From the NCBI RefSeq assembly GCF_900129905.1, contig NZ_FQXG01000003.1, positions 448,249 to 512,248 of the forward strand: 64,000 bases of DNA, in the 5' to 3' direction. Position numbers and translations under genes: made by a program. The notes under the pieces are model-generated. The model did not search any database. It saw only the letters and a program-made list of their open reading frames with translations, and was not told the DNA's origin. Of the stretch, positions 8,243 to 16,224 are shown one piece after another. Origin of the DNA: Ferrimonas marina (GTDB lineage Bacteria; Pseudomonadota; Gammaproteobacteria; Enterobacterales; Shewanellaceae). The number at the start of each line of letters is the position of its first letter. Position 1 is the first letter of the stretch.

Positions 8243-8857
8243 CTAGGCGGTTTGCTTCATAAGCTCGGGTGCAATGTTGGTGGTTCGCCAGGTTCGACCA
8301 TCATATTCTGCCAGGTAGGCAAACAAGTGAGACCCATAGTTGCCTGGCTGGCGCCACTCGATGCTGCACGGCCCCGCCGCCAGCAACACCGGAAATCTTA
8401 GACAGCCATTCCCATTGATTACCCCCGCTGGGACCCTGGGTCTTAGATCCTTCTCCGGGCCAAAGCGTCGATAGCGAGTGCGTGGCCGGCAGACCGCCGG
8501 TGGCTTGCGCCAGTATCCCTCGTCTATCAGGCGGATGTCGCCGTTGAGGGTCATCTGGCCTGGTATGTCCGACAATGACTGCACAATCAGTAATACCCGG
8601 CCATCCTCATGACCCCCTGGATCCAGTCTGTATGTCGACCGAAGGCCATAGTCAGGCTGCCGGTAGAGCAGGCATTCCTGATCACCAACCGGTTCGGTGA
8701 GGTTGATATGCAGGGTGACATGGCGGCAATTATGCCGATCGAGTTTCTGACCGATCGGGGGCACGGGCCCTATTCGTATCGGTTCAAACCCGCCAGTGCG
8801 TCCGGGGATCACCAAAACGTCAGTGGGTCCGGTAGGGCCAAGACACTTTACCTTCAT
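8243..8857 (-). CDS. hypothetical protein, 204 aa
   Basis: Unrecognised. The sequence is rich in Pro, Gly and Arg with alternating short strands (HVTLHINLTEP, RVLLIVQSL), so probably all-beta. Several Cys and His (HNCRHVTLH, GPCSIEW) could bind metal, but there is no known pattern. No signal peptide. Its promoter contains the recurrent TATAC palindrome, placing it in the proposed regulon. Confidence 0.55.
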   Translation of the reverse strand: MKVKCLGPTGPTDVLVIPGRTGGFEPIRIGPVPPIGQKLDRHNCRHVTLHINLTEPVGDQECLLYRQPDYGLRSTYRLDPGGHEDGRVLLIVQSLSDIPGQMTLNGDIRLIDEGYWRKPPAVCRPRTRYRRFGPEKDLRPRVPAGVINGNGCLRFPVLLAAGPCSIEWRQPGNYGSHLFAYLAEYDGRTWRTTNIAPELMKQTA

Positions 8858-8891
8858 CGTTCAGATCCTCAGTGAGCAAACTCGCGATCAT

Positions 8892-8919
8892 GATATACCT
8901 GAATATATTTACAGGTCAA
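8892..8919 (-). promoter_or_regulatory. sigma-70-like promoter overlapped by TATAC-CTGA-ATATA repeat
   Basis: On the minus strand, TTGACC (8914-8919), a 16-bp spacer and TATATC (8892-8897) lie about 35 nt before the ATG at 8857. The 14-bp inverted repeat at 8894-8907 covers the -10 box and the adjoining part of the spacer. Confidence 0.55.
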
Positions 8920-9104
8920 TCGATGGGATCCTCTCGGCGGTGGGTGTCGGAGTGGATCAGGCTTTGTACCGTAATTGCTCGTGGCGATCTTAAGGTTTCG
9001 CTGAATGCGCTTTATAGTGAACGTAATTAATCGCGGCCCAGTGGGAGATAGGGTCTGCGTTAGGTTTGCGAACGGTTGTCCGTGTTTTGGGAGAAGTGGG
9101 TGTT

Positions 9105-9752
9105 ATGAAGTATTGGATTGCGATCCTGATCGTTTCTGTTCTAAGCATTGAGTCTGCTCGAGCAGACTTTGTGGGTGTAAAGGCGGGGGTAGACGTGTTT
9201 TTCCTGGATGCCTCGGGTGATATGGGTTTTGAAAGTGAGGAATGGTCCGACAAGAGCCGCTTTGGCCTGTATGTCGCGGCAGAGCATCCGGTGCCGCTGT
9301 TGCCGAACCCGATGATCCGCTTCAACCAACTGAGCCTGGAGGAAGCCGGCGAGACCTACACCATGGACAATCTGGACCTCATCTTGTACTACGAGATCTT
9401 GGATAACGGTCTGGTAAGTCTCGACCTGGGTGTCAACTACAGGATCTATGATGGTGCGTTAACCAGGGACGCGGATCTGAGTGAGGGCCTGGCTATGGTG
9501 TACGGGGCCGGCCAAGTAGATCTGTGGGGGACGGGCCTGTTCGCTTTCGCGGATGTCAGTGTTGGTCTGGACAGCGACCAGTCCATTGGCGATCTGAACG
9601 TTGGTCTGGGTAAGGCCTGGTCCCTGGCCATAGGTAAGGTGGTTGGCCGGGTAGGCTACCGCCAGCACGATTTTGATGTGAGCGACTTTGGCCAGGTTAC
9701 GGCTGATCTTCAGCAATCGGGCTTTTTCCTCGGGGCTGCGGTACACTTCTGA
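9105..9752 (+). CDS. TIGR04219-like outer-membrane beta-barrel protein, 215 aa
   Basis: A classical signal peptide (hydrophobic core IAILIVSVLSI, cleavage after SARA) is followed by ~195 residues of alternating amphipathic strands ending in an aromatic residue (AAVHF), as outer-membrane barrels do. The pattern, including GVKAGVDVFF near the mature start and a Gly-rich final hairpin, resembles the TIGR04219 family of small outer-membrane proteins, whose function is unknown. ATG 9105 places the signal peptide at the N-terminus; the open frame extends 13 codons further upstream. A weak hairpin follows at 9763-9786. Confidence 0.7.
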   Translation: MKYWIAILIVSVLSIESARADFVGVKAGVDVFFLDASGDMGFESEEWSDKSRFGLYVAAEHPVPLLPNPMIRFNQLSLEEAGETYTMDNLDLILYYEILDNGLVSLDLGVNYRIYDGALTRDADLSEGLAMVYGAGQVDLWGTGLFAFADVSVGLDSDQSIGDLNVGLGKAWSLAIGKVVGRVGYRQHDFDVSDFGQVTADLQQSGFFLGAAVHF

Positions 9753-9762
9753 TGCAGTAGCC

Positions 9763-9786
9763 ATCCCCTTATTATGATGAGGGGAT
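9763..9786 (+). terminator. weak hairpin after the outer-membrane protein gene
   Basis: Stem ATCCCCT/AGGGGAT (7 bp) with a 10-nt loop, 10 nt after the stop. There is no T-run, so termination would be inefficient. Confidence 0.3.
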
Positions 9787-9792
9787 AAGTGT

Positions 9793-9821
9793 TTGACTCT
9801 CGATATACAAAAGTATATATT
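9793..9821 (+). promoter_or_regulatory. ssb promoter with perfect TATAC-AAAA-GTATA operator
   Basis: TTGACT (9793-9798), a 17-bp spacer and TATATT (9816-9821) lie ~35 nt before ssb. The perfect inverted repeat at 9804-9817 fills most of the spacer and overlaps the -10. The same 14 bases occur at 5988-6001. No LexA-type CTGT-N8-ACAG box is seen. Confidence 0.65.
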
Positions 9822-9854
9822 GGGGGTGTTGAATTTGGATAAGGAGAGCCCCCT

Positions 9855-10430
9855 ATGGCTGGTGGAATCAACAAGGTTATCTTGGTTGGTAACCTGGGTC
9901 AGGACCCGGAAGTACGTTACATGCCCAATGGCAACGCCGTTGCCAATATCACCATCGCTACCTCAGAGTCCTGGAAGGACCAGCAGGGTCAGCGCCAGGA
10001 ACGCACTGAGTGGCACCGCGTTGTGTTGTTCCGTCGACTGGGTGAGATCGCCGGTGAGTACCTGAAGAAGGGCTCTAAGGTCTACATCGAGGGCAAACTG
10101 CAGACCCGTAAGTGGCAGGATCAGAACGGTCAGGACAAGTACACCACCGAGATCGTTGCCAACGAGATGCAGATGCTGGACTCCCGCGGTAGCGGCCAAC
10201 AGCAAGGCGGTGGCCAACAGCAGGGTGGCGGTCAGCAGCAAAGCGGCGGTCAGAACCAGTCCGGTGGTAACTTCGGCGGTGGTCAGCAGCAGGGTGGTCA
10301 GCAGAACCGCGGTCAGCAGGGTGGCAATCAGCAGGGTGGCCAGCAAGCTGGGAATGCGACTCAGGGTCAGCAAAATCAGAACTTCACCCCCGATCTGGAT
10401 GAGGGTTGGGACGATGATATCCCGTTCTGA
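9855..10430 (+). CDS. ssb: single-stranded DNA-binding protein
   Basis: SSB coats single-stranded DNA in replication, recombination and repair and recruits partners through its C-terminal tip. Residues 1-110 are the OB fold ([47 protein letters not shown]). Residues ~117-178 are a Gln/Gly-rich low-complexity linker built from GGQQQ-like units, and the tip is DDDIPF. The length (191 aa) is close to E. coli SSB (178). AAGGAG precedes the ATG. A hairpin follows at 10482. Its presence fits an element that supports its own replication or transfer. Confidence 0.97.
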   Translation: MAGGINKVILVGNLGQDPEVRYMPNGNAVANITIATSESWKDQQGQRQERTEWHRVVLFRRLGEIAGEYLKKGSKVYIEGKLQTRKWQDQNGQDKYTTEIVANEMQMLDSRGSGQQQGGGQQQGGGQQQSGGQNQSGGNFGGGQQQGGQQNRGQQGGNQQGGQQAGNATQGQQNQNFTPDLDEGWDDDIPF

Positions 10431-10481
10431 CGGTCTAAGTTGTTGATTTTTATAGGGTTTTTATAGAGTGACGTTGCAATA

Positions 10482-10515
10482 AAAAGGTGGCCAAATCAAC
10501 TTGGCCACCTTTTTG
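10482..10515. terminator. bidirectional terminator between ssb and the convergent secreted-protein gene
   Basis: A perfect 14-bp stem (AAAAAGGTGGCCAA with its complement) and a 6-nt loop, with T-runs on both strands. It lies between the stops at 10430 and 10527. Confidence 0.85.
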
Positions 10516-10526
10516 ATGTTATTGCT

Positions 10527-11174
10527 TTATGGGCAGGCTTGTTTCTCGCCGACACAGAGCGGCGAGGTAACAGTTACCCACGGGCCCCATACACCGTCTG
10601 AGGTTTCAGTCCGTTTATCAGACCCGAATTCGCAGGTCCTCTGTGGGTAGGAGCAGTTGGTGGTGACAGTTTGTACCTCGGGTACCCAGTCAACCTGAGT
10701 AGCACTTAGGGTGATCGCCCGGCTGGTGGTGCCGCGGTTACCCGCGCTGTCCGTTGCTGTCACTGTGACGGTACCGGAAATGCTGGCAGAGCCGTTGTAG
10801 CTGGTCAGCGACCAGGTACGTTTGTTATTCGACGGGGCAGAGGGAGATCCAAGTGAACCGCTATAACTCCAGCTATAGGAACAGCTGCCGGAGCAGTTAG
10901 AGGTCGACACCGTCAGGGTTGTTGAAACTGACGCACTGCCACCGGTGGTAGTTGTCGACGGGCCGCAGCTGGGGGAACAGCTGATCGACGGCGACAGCGT
11001 CACCGGCGGAGTCACGGTCCCGTCCTCCCCGTCTAGTGTGGTGGAGTTCAGTGGGGTTGTGGTGATCTGATTGGCATTAGTCACAATGCCGCTGTGATGT
11101 TGTTTGGCGTACGCCAGGCCGGCAACTAAAGCCAGACCCAGGGTCACTGCCGCGAGTGTGATCTTGCTATTCAT
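10527..11174 (-). CDS. secreted Trp/Cys-rich Ig-like protein, family member 1 (215 aa)
   Basis: A signal peptide ending AYA is followed by a short conserved mature start (KQHHSGIVTNA... TTPLNS), a Ser/Thr-rich beta domain with paired Cys (CSPSC, NCSGSC) and GTVTVTATDSAGN typical of Ig-like folds. The C-terminal module has KRTETSDGVWGPW...PLC. Two paralogues (11325-11969, 38171-38878) share this order. The C-terminal G-x-W-G-x-W motif also recurs in the RCC1 lipoprotein at 44206. The start at 11174 is supported by AGGAAGG; the upstream extension is not signal-like. Exported; role unknown. Confidence 0.65.
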   Translation of the reverse strand: MNSKITLAAVTLGLALVAGLAYAKQHHSGIVTNANQITTTPLNSTTLDGEDGTVTPPVTLSPSISCSPSCGPSTTTTGGSASVSTTLTVSTSNCSGSCSYSWSYSGSLGSPSAPSNNKRTWSLTSYNGSASISGTVTVTATDSAGNRGTTSRAITLSATQVDWVPEVQTVTTNCSYPQRTCEFGSDKRTETSDGVWGPWVTVTSPLCVGEKQACP

Positions 11175-11324
11175 AACGGCCTTCCTGGTTGCTAGTGGTA
11201 AACATGTATATTTATATTCTATCGTCGTTTTGTAGCGCATGAGTGAATCTGGTGTTGCTGGGGACTCATTGAAGCACCAAAAAAGCGGCCCAATTACTAC
11301 TGGCCGCCCATTGAGTTAATTGCT

Positions 11325-11969
11325 CTAGAAGCACATTCTATTCTCAGCAACGCAACTGGGTGAGCGGGTAGTAACCCAGGAGCCCCATTTTCCAGGCGAA
11401 ATTTCAGTGCGCTTTTCTATCCCTGTGATGCAGGTATTCTGCGGATAGGGGCAGTTGAAATAGTTGGTCTGTGTATCTGGAGTCCATGCCTGGTAGATGG
11501 CCGTAGCGGACACGCTCTTGCTCGCAGAGGCGGTCTTGCCGGACGTGTTGTCCTTGACAGTCACGCGTACGGTGCCGCTTTTTTTGGCAGTACCGTTTGA
11601 GCTGCTGACCGTCCAAGCCTTCTGAGTAGAGCTGCCTGAGCCGGTGCCCATGGAGCCGTAGCTCCAAGTGTAGGTACAGGAACCATACGGGCAACTGCCG
11701 GAAGCCCGCAAGTCCAAAGAGGTCCGCGCGGTGCTACCAATCGAAGAGGACGATGGGTTACAGCTGGGCGAGCAACTCAGACTGACCGTTGGGCTGTTCG
11801 GATAGCTCGGAGCCGGCGGCGTGGTGTCCACCTCTTCGCTAACGAGCGGGGTTGTGCTGATGCTGCTCGCGTTCTTTACGACGCCCGGGTGCCACTGTTT
11901 ACCAACGGCTACCCCGGCCAACAGGGCCAGGATGGCGCCTAGGATGATGAAATTGGCCTTGATCTTCAT
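11325..11969 (-). CDS. secreted Trp/Cys-rich Ig-like protein, family member 2 (214 aa)
   Basis: A paralogue of the adjacent gene. The order is signal peptide (FIILGAILALLAGVAVG), then KQWHPGVVKNASSISTTPLVS, a Ser-rich beta domain with CSPSC and CPYGSC, and a C-terminal module with EKRTEISPGKWGSW...SPSC. Six or more Cys suggest disulphides after export. Tandem orientation and ~150-nt spacing point to local duplication. Upstream lies a TATAC-CTAA-GTACA repeat. The role is unknown; it may be displayed at the surface or released. Confidence 0.65.
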   Translation of the reverse strand: MKIKANFIILGAILALLAGVAVGKQWHPGVVKNASSISTTPLVSEEVDTTPPAPSYPNSPTVSLSCSPSCNPSSSSIGSTARTSLDLRASGSCPYGSCTYTWSYGSMGTGSGSSTQKAWTVSSSNGTAKKSGTVRVTVKDNTSGKTASASKSVSATAIYQAWTPDTQTNYFNCPYPQNTCITGIEKRTEISPGKWGSWVTTRSPSCVAENRMCF

Positions 11970-12005
11970 GCCGTTTTACCTCGCACTTGGTTCTTGGGAT
12001 TTACG

Positions 12006-12019
12006 TATACCTAAGTACA
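12006..12019. promoter_or_regulatory. TATAC-CTAA-GTACA inverted repeat (candidate operator)
   Basis: A near-perfect member of the 14-bp repeat family, 37 nt upstream of the minus-strand gene at 11969. A second copy at 12087 serves the divergent gene. No good -35 is visible for the minus strand. Confidence 0.45.
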
Positions 12020-12069
12020 TAATACCTTGTGGCGTTACCTGGGTGGCAAACTCCAGATTTGACTAGCAA

Positions 12070-12100
12070 TTGACCCAGATGCCAAATATACGTTAATATA
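12070..12100 (+). promoter_or_regulatory. promoter with TATAC-GTTA-ATATA operator
   Basis: TTGACC (12070-12075), an 18-bp spacer and TAATAT (12094-12099) precede the ATG at 12132. The 14-bp repeat at 12087-12100 covers the -10 box. Confidence 0.55.
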
Positions 12101-12131
12101 TCAATAGGTGTTTGCGGGAGGGGGGTAAATC

Positions 12132-13019
12132 ATGGCCCAGGTGCAGTTCGTTGAGTCCGATAAGGGGTGTCCTCGGGAGGGCTACTACGTCAGCGTAGGC
12201 GAGGGTGCCAAGCGCTACACGCTTCGCCGTGCGTTTATCGAGCGTATTTGGGTTAAGGACCCGCTGGGCCGTGGCGCCGATCCTCGGATGGTTCATCGTG
12301 ATCAGTTTGTTCGTACCCTGGCTAAGGACTATGAGCAGGCAAAAGCTAACCTGATTCGTTATTTCCGGGGTAAGGGAAGTCCCGAGGACGTGGTTCCGGT
12401 CCATATCCGTCCCTTTGAACTCTACGAGGATGAGCGCACTGAGCATGTTCAGGTGGGTGATGAGGTGCTGCCCTTCGGTAAGCACAAGGGTACCCGGGTA
12501 CGCGACATCACGGATAAGGACTACCTGTTGTGGCTGGGGCTGGAATCCTTCATCGCCAAGGGCCACAAGCATCGGGAGGTGCTGGACGCAGTGGCTTCGC
12601 AGGTTCTTGCACTGACCGGTAAATCGTTGGTGGATTGGCGCAGCGAGAAGATCGACCGGGCGCCCCTGAGCCTGGCCAAGGCGATCGCCGCGAACGAGTG
12701 GTTGCGTAACGTACTCACCCAGGACCTGGAGCTTGAAGTTTTTGAGGGAGAGTCCCGCAACGGCTACCAAGACGTGCTGTTTCGGTACCAGCACCAGGGA
12801 AGGTCGGATTTTGTCTCTGACATGGCCAACCATCTGCTCATTAAGGGGGAGCCGGTTCAGAGCCTAACAGAGCGTCAGGTTTCTGCTCTAAAGCGGGTCT
12901 ATTGTCGCGATGTGGCTGAGACGCGGGATGCCAAGGCGGAGGCGTACCGGGCTGCCGGCCAGCGATTTGACTCCTTATTTAAGGGTGACTCTGCTTCTCG
13001 TGATAACTGTCAAGGGTAA
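12132..13019 (+). CDS. DUF3820 / exonuclease-X-C-terminal-like domain protein, 295 aa
   Basis: Residues ~118-140 carry LPFGKHKGTRVRDITDKDYLLWL, the core of the DUF3820 family and of the C-terminal domain of exodeoxyribonuclease X, thought to contact nucleic acid. The N-terminal ~110 residues are basic and unrecognised. The C-terminal part has a conserved-looking DVLFRYQHQGRSDFVSDMANHLL. No exonuclease catalytic DEDD motif is seen, so nuclease activity is not claimed. A strong GGGAGGGGGG-like site precedes the ATG. Its promoter carries the repeated operator. Confidence 0.6.
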   Translation: MAQVQFVESDKGCPREGYYVSVGEGAKRYTLRRAFIERIWVKDPLGRGADPRMVHRDQFVRTLAKDYEQAKANLIRYFRGKGSPEDVVPVHIRPFELYEDERTEHVQVGDEVLPFGKHKGTRVRDITDKDYLLWLGLESFIAKGHKHREVLDAVASQVLALTGKSLVDWRSEKIDRAPLSLAKAIAANEWLRNVLTQDLELEVFEGESRNGYQDVLFRYQHQGRSDFVSDMANHLLIKGEPVQSLTERQVSALKRVYCRDVAETRDAKAEAYRAAGQRFDSLFKGDSASRDNCQG

Positions 13020-13184
13020 ATCAGTCGTTAACCATTCTTCTGGCAGGCCTAACTCGTAACAAAGCCCGCATCTAACGTGCGGGCTTCGCCAAGAGATCGC
13101 CCCCTTGGTATTCAGAACGTCTTCACCGGGCTTGGCCACGACCACATGGGTAACGGGATATCTGGTTGCGCCAGTCTGCTCCAT
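12975..13184 (-). CDS. possible small protein, 69 aa
   Basis: An open frame with a GGATGGAG-type site before its ATG. It holds a short CGLC motif (HVRCGLCYELGLPEEW). It overlaps the 3' end of the plus-strand gene by 45 nt and spans the hairpin at 13062-13086, so it may be spurious. It is the only candidate gene in the 390-bp gap before 13409. Confidence 0.25.
   Translation of the reverse strand: MEQTGATRYPVTHVVVAKPGEDVLNTKGAISWRSPHVRCGLCYELGLPEEWLTTDLPLTVITRSRVTLK
13062..13086. terminator. hairpin after the DUF3820-like gene
   Basis: A 9-bp stem AAGCCCGCA/TGCGGGCTT with a 7-nt loop, 43 nt after the stop at 13019. No long T-run follows, so it is a weak terminator candidate. Confidence 0.4.
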
Positions 13185-13408
13185 CCTAATTGGAGCATGC
13201 CATGGAACCCATGACTGGTGGTTGTGGGAGGTTGTCTCGGGCCGGAGTGTGTGCGGTAAGCAAGCAGGCTAACTCTCTTTCCAGTGACTGAATATCAGAA
13301 CAATGGTGGTCGGACCTGCTGGTAAATGCCCGTCAAGTCAATGGGATTCGACAGAACGGTTCAGGGGCGGTACATTGTGACCGTTGCTCTGGAAAGGAAG
13401 CCCTTGTT

Positions 13409-13918
13409 TTGACTCGTTTCGATCGCCTGCTCATATTCTCAACGGCCCACGGTGGCACAATTTCGGTCACGCTCGACACTGAGCACCAGCAACAGTTGCA
13501 ATACTGCCAGCGCGTGCTTAAGTCCTGTGACAGCACCTTCATCGCTGATGGCCAGTTAGAATACCTGGAGCAGAAGGTGCTCTATGGGCACCTCTACACC
13601 CGCAACAATGAGATACTGGAAATGGCTGAGGTGCGCACTGCCGTGCTTGAAGGTCTTGGTCAGTACGTTCAGTTTTGCCAGTTCCTGGAACTGGCCCAGC
13701 GGGACATCGGCAGCCAGGATGTTCAGCGGTGGGCCTCCCAGCATGGGAGTGCCATTGCCAGAATGGTGCGCGATGTCATTAGAAAACGAATGAAGCAGGT
13801 CAGAAACGAGCCAATGCGGTTTATGAACCTGGGCGTTGCAGCCAATGCCGAGATTGCCTTTTTTAAGGCGGCGTTCGCGCCTTCCGAGGGGTTTGCCCGG
13901 GTTCTGACGGCGGCTTAA
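13409..13918 (+). CDS. hypothetical protein, 169 aa (TTG start)
   Basis: A helical soluble protein with no recognised domain. The C-terminal part is basic (MVRDVIRKRMKQVRNEP), possibly binding nucleic acid. The TTG start at 13409 has GGAAAGGAAG about 9 nt upstream; no ATG with a comparable site is nearby. It heads a run of plus-strand genes to 15176. The 390 bp before it hold only a hairpin and the doubtful minus-strand frame at 12975-13184. Confidence 0.5.
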   Translation: MTRFDRLLIFSTAHGGTISVTLDTEHQQQLQYCQRVLKSCDSTFIADGQLEYLEQKVLYGHLYTRNNEILEMAEVRTAVLEGLGQYVQFCQFLELAQRDIGSQDVQRWASQHGSAIARMVRDVIRKRMKQVRNEPMRFMNLGVAANAEIAFFKAAFAPSEGFARVLTAA

Positions 13919-13941
13919 ACCTGCGTGAGGAGAGTGGCGGG

Positions 13942-14340
13942 ATGCGTTACAGTCGCGAAGAGTATATTGAAAAGGCAAATCTGATTTATCAGCACCTGGG
14001 CGGAAAGCCTTTTGCCATCAGGTATGGATGTCTAGGCAATATCACTGGTGGCGCTCTAACGGAGGCGAACGGGGCGATCAATGGCGGACTTCAGTTTGAC
14101 CTGGGGACTGGCTTGGTTGGCAAGGATGGTGCTACCCGGTTCAGAGTGGAGGTTTCGCCTCGAGATGAGTACGTGCTGAAGGGTTACGCTGCTAACGAAG
14201 CAGAACAATGCTACGAGCAGGTGTTGGAGATCGATGGGTTGTATGTAGACGTGTTAGCTGAGGTGTTCAGTTCAGTAGTATGCGACGAAAAGGGCCGGCA
14301 AGCGGACTTGCATAGCGAGACCGGTGGCCTTGAGCGCTGA
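13942..14340 (+). CDS. hypothetical protein, 132 aa
   Basis: A soluble alpha/beta protein (LGGKPFAIRYGCLGNITGGAL... RFRVEVSPRDEYVLKGY) with no known family. GAGGAGAG precedes the ATG. Its 3' end overlaps the GTG of the HD-domain gene by 17 nt, suggesting coupled expression. Confidence 0.5.
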   Translation: MRYSREEYIEKANLIYQHLGGKPFAIRYGCLGNITGGALTEANGAINGGLQFDLGTGLVGKDGATRFRVEVSPRDEYVLKGYAANEAEQCYEQVLEIDGLYVDVLAEVFSSVVCDEKGRQADLHSETGGLER

Positions 14341-14980
14341 GGCGTTATATCTGGACCCGGTCTGGCTCAGGGTCAGCTTAAAGCTACAGTCCGTTGGTCT
14401 GACGACGGCTGAGTTGTGTCAAATCCACGCGGCACGTGAGTTTGCAGCCTCACTGCACCGTCAGGTTGGTCAGCGTTATGGCACATACCCGTACAGTGTT
14501 CATCTCGCCATGGTAGTTGAGGTGCTGTTGGATGCCGGGTTTGTCGACGCGGCGACCTTGCAGGCGGCCCTGCTGCACGATGTGCTCGAAGATACCCAGG
14601 CATCGGAACACTTGCTGGCAGAAATGTTTTACCGGCCCGCGGTGGATGCTGTTGTTGTGGTAACCGATCCACCCAAGGGGCCGGATTGCCCGAACCGAAA
14701 GGCCAAGGTGGCTATCATGAACCGGCGCTTTGCCGGGCTGCCGGAGGATGAGAAGGCTCTGCGCGCCCTGGCAGTGAAGTTGGCTGACCGTATCGTCAAC
14801 CAGGAGTTTGCTCTTGCTAATGGTGAGAAGCGAAAAGCGCTGATGTACCTTAATGAGCACCCGGCCTTTGTTGCATCTGTACGACGCCCATCCCTGCAGG
14901 TGCTGGTCAGTAGGTTGGAGCGTGGCTATCAAGAGGCTTTGGACACATACCGCCAAGTTGAGGTTGGGCTGTATGGGTGA
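14324..14980 (+). CDS. HD-domain small alarmone hydrolase-like protein, 218 aa
   Basis: It resembles the RelA/SpoT-type HD hydrolase domain found alone in MESH1/SAH enzymes, which remove the 3'-pyrophosphate from (p)ppGpp. Visible elements in order: FAASLHRQVGQRYGTYPYSVH (H60), ALLHDVLEDT (H85-D86, E89-D90), VVTDPPKG, and VKLADRIVN (D155). These are the metal ligands and flanks expected for the family. There is no synthetase domain. The GTG start at 14324 has a poor ribosome site. It overlaps the next gene, an RMF-like peptide, by 8 nt, suggesting a joint role in stringent or dormancy physiology. The activity is inferred. Confidence 0.7.
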   Translation: MALSAEALYLDPVWLRVSLKLQSVGLTTAELCQIHAAREFAASLHRQVGQRYGTYPYSVHLAMVVEVLLDAGFVDAATLQAALLHDVLEDTQASEHLLAEMFYRPAVDAVVVVTDPPKGPDCPNRKAKVAIMNRRFAGLPEDEKALRALAVKLADRIVNQEFALANGEKRKALMYLNEHPAFVASVRRPSLQVLVSRLERGYQEALDTYRQVEVGLYG

Positions 14981-15176
14981 GCGGCCCGGGGAGTACCTCC
15001 CCTTTGATATGGGCGTAGATGCCTACCGAAGCAGGTTGCTGCTAGAGGACAATCCGTTTGCAGAGGAGTGTTGGCAGCACAGGGAATGGATGCTCGGTTG
15101 GATGGATGCAGAGGAAACTGACAGCGATTCCCAGTATGACTGGGGCACCGGGCAGTTTAAGCAGAGCGAGAAGTAA
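14973..15176 (+). CDS. Rmf/CrpP-like small protein, 67 aa
   Basis: A small acidic protein whose core, DAYRSRLLLEDNPF...WQHREWMLGWMDAEE, matches the spacing of ribosome modulation factor and the CrpP family (N-P, then R-x-W-x-x-G-W-x-x-A). RMF joins 70S ribosomes into inactive dimers in stationary phase. Unlike RMF this protein is acidic, so ribosome binding is uncertain. The ATG overlaps the HD gene's end, so translation is likely coupled. A clear terminator follows. Confidence 0.55.
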   Translation: MGERPGEYLPFDMGVDAYRSRLLLEDNPFAEECWQHREWMLGWMDAEETDSDSQYDWGTGQFKQSEK

Positions 15177-15180
15177 TCAG

Positions 15181-15208
15181 CGCCACGTAAGACGTGGCGT
15201 TGTTCTTT
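15181..15208 (+). terminator. terminator after the RMF-like gene
   Basis: An 8-bp perfect stem CGCCACGT/ACGTGGCG with a 3-nt loop, then TTGTTCTTT, 4 nt after the stop at 15176. It also abuts the stop of the convergent gene. Confidence 0.7.
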
Positions 15209-15477
15209 CAGGCGGTTTTTTTTCTAAGGGCGCTGACGATCTTCTGGGAGTAGAGGATGTAGCCGTTGAGCGTCTCCTGATACGCCTGGCTCGGGGCCCC
15301 CAGATACCCGGCCTCTATCTTGGTGATCATGATTTCGGTCCCGCTGAGTAACGATTCACCGCGCTCCAGTGTCGAGCGTTCTTTGTAGGTTGGTCGAGAA
15401 GACTTCTCAATCAACTCCCGCAGTGCAGTGACAATGATCCTCAGTTGGCCACATTGGCTCTTAAGGTTTTCAATCAT
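15208..15477 (-). CDS. hypothetical helical protein, 89 aa
   Basis: A small helical, basic-ended protein (QLRIIVTALRELIEKSS... KIVSALRKKTA). No recognised family, signal peptide or membrane segment. It is transcribed alone, convergent with the RMF-like gene. The 229 bp upstream are AT-rich (ATAATTAATTG) and probably hold promoters for both directions. Confidence 0.5.
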   Translation of the reverse strand: MIENLKSQCGQLRIIVTALRELIEKSSRPTYKERSTLERGESLLSGTEIMITKIEAGYLGAPSQAYQETLNGYILYSQKIVSALRKKTA

Positions 15478-15706
15478 TATGTATTTTCGGCAAGGATGCC
15501 GGTGCCTTTATAGTTATGGTTGGTGGCACTCGATAGCCTCGAGTTCATTCGATACTACCATAATTAATTGTCTTGAATTGCAAGCGCCGAATTGCTAAAT
15601 TAATAGGTGTTTTCTGCAGGGCTTTGCTCTGTGGCTGGAAAATTCGAACAACTAGTTTGAAGCCAGGTGAGAACCGTTTCCCGTGTCTGTGTACATGGAG
15701 CTATAT

Positions 15707-16156
15707 ATGGAATCTTCAAGGATTGAGGGTGCTAAGGCGTGGCTGGCCAAAGGGCAGGATCGCGCCTCGGTAGAGGAGTTGGTCGGCAAGTTTGAAAAGC
15801 GTGTTGAGCGCTCAGACCCGGTAGACCCTGACTACGATGAGAACCGCGTTGTGCTGGGGTTACTCCAGGGGGCGCTGTCCACCGGAGAGGTGACTGAGTC
15901 CAGTGCCGAGCCCACTTCGGCCGGTGACCTGGCTCGACAGGGCCCTGGCCGGCAGATGAATGCGCAGTGTCGGCAAACCGCTTGGCCAAGCGGTTCTTCC
16001 CAGGGTGACACTGGGGGTGGTCAGACTTACAGTTTGGCTGAGGGCGCGGTGCTTCACGGGGAGCCTGATGCGTCTGTCCAGCGGATTGCTGATCCGGATA
16101 TTAAAAAAGCGCGTGTAGCCGAATTAAGACAAATGATGATTAACCCTTTGAGATAA
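15707..16156 (+). CDS. hypothetical protein, 149 aa
   Basis: A short helical N-terminus (GAKAWLAKGQDRASVEELVGKFEKRVERS) is followed by a Gly/Ser/Gln-rich, probably disordered middle. The C-terminus has ADPDIKKARVAELRQMM, resembling the anti-sigma-28 factor FlgM in flavour only. ATG 15707 was chosen because GGAG lies 6 nt upstream; GTG 15683 and ATG 15695 are alternatives. No firm family. Confidence 0.45.
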   Translation: MESSRIEGAKAWLAKGQDRASVEELVGKFEKRVERSDPVDPDYDENRVVLGLLQGALSTGEVTESSAEPTSAGDLARQGPGRQMNAQCRQTAWPSGSSQGDTGGGQTYSLAEGAVLHGEPDASVQRIADPDIKKARVAELRQMMINPLR

Positions 16157-16186
16157 AGGGATAAGCAAAGTGGTGTGTTAATTGGC

Positions 16187-16194
16187 GGTAGAAT
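16187..16194 (+). promoter_or_regulatory. GGTAGAAT element
   Basis: A variant of the GGTAAAAT element, 30 nt before the ATG at 16225. No matching -35 hexamer at normal spacing. Confidence 0.2.
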
Positions 16195-16224
16195 GGTCGA
16201 GTATGTCCATTCTAGGTTCAGCTA

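Noticed and set aside
9793..9821. SOS (LexA) control of ssb
   Set aside because: The palindrome in the promoter lacks the CTGT...ACAG ends of a LexA box and recurs before genes with no link to DNA damage.
10200..10380. Short-period repeats that could suggest a CRISPR or satellite
   Set aside because: They encode the Gln/Gly-rich linker of SSB, are in frame and have no unique spacers. No CRISPR array is seen in the window.
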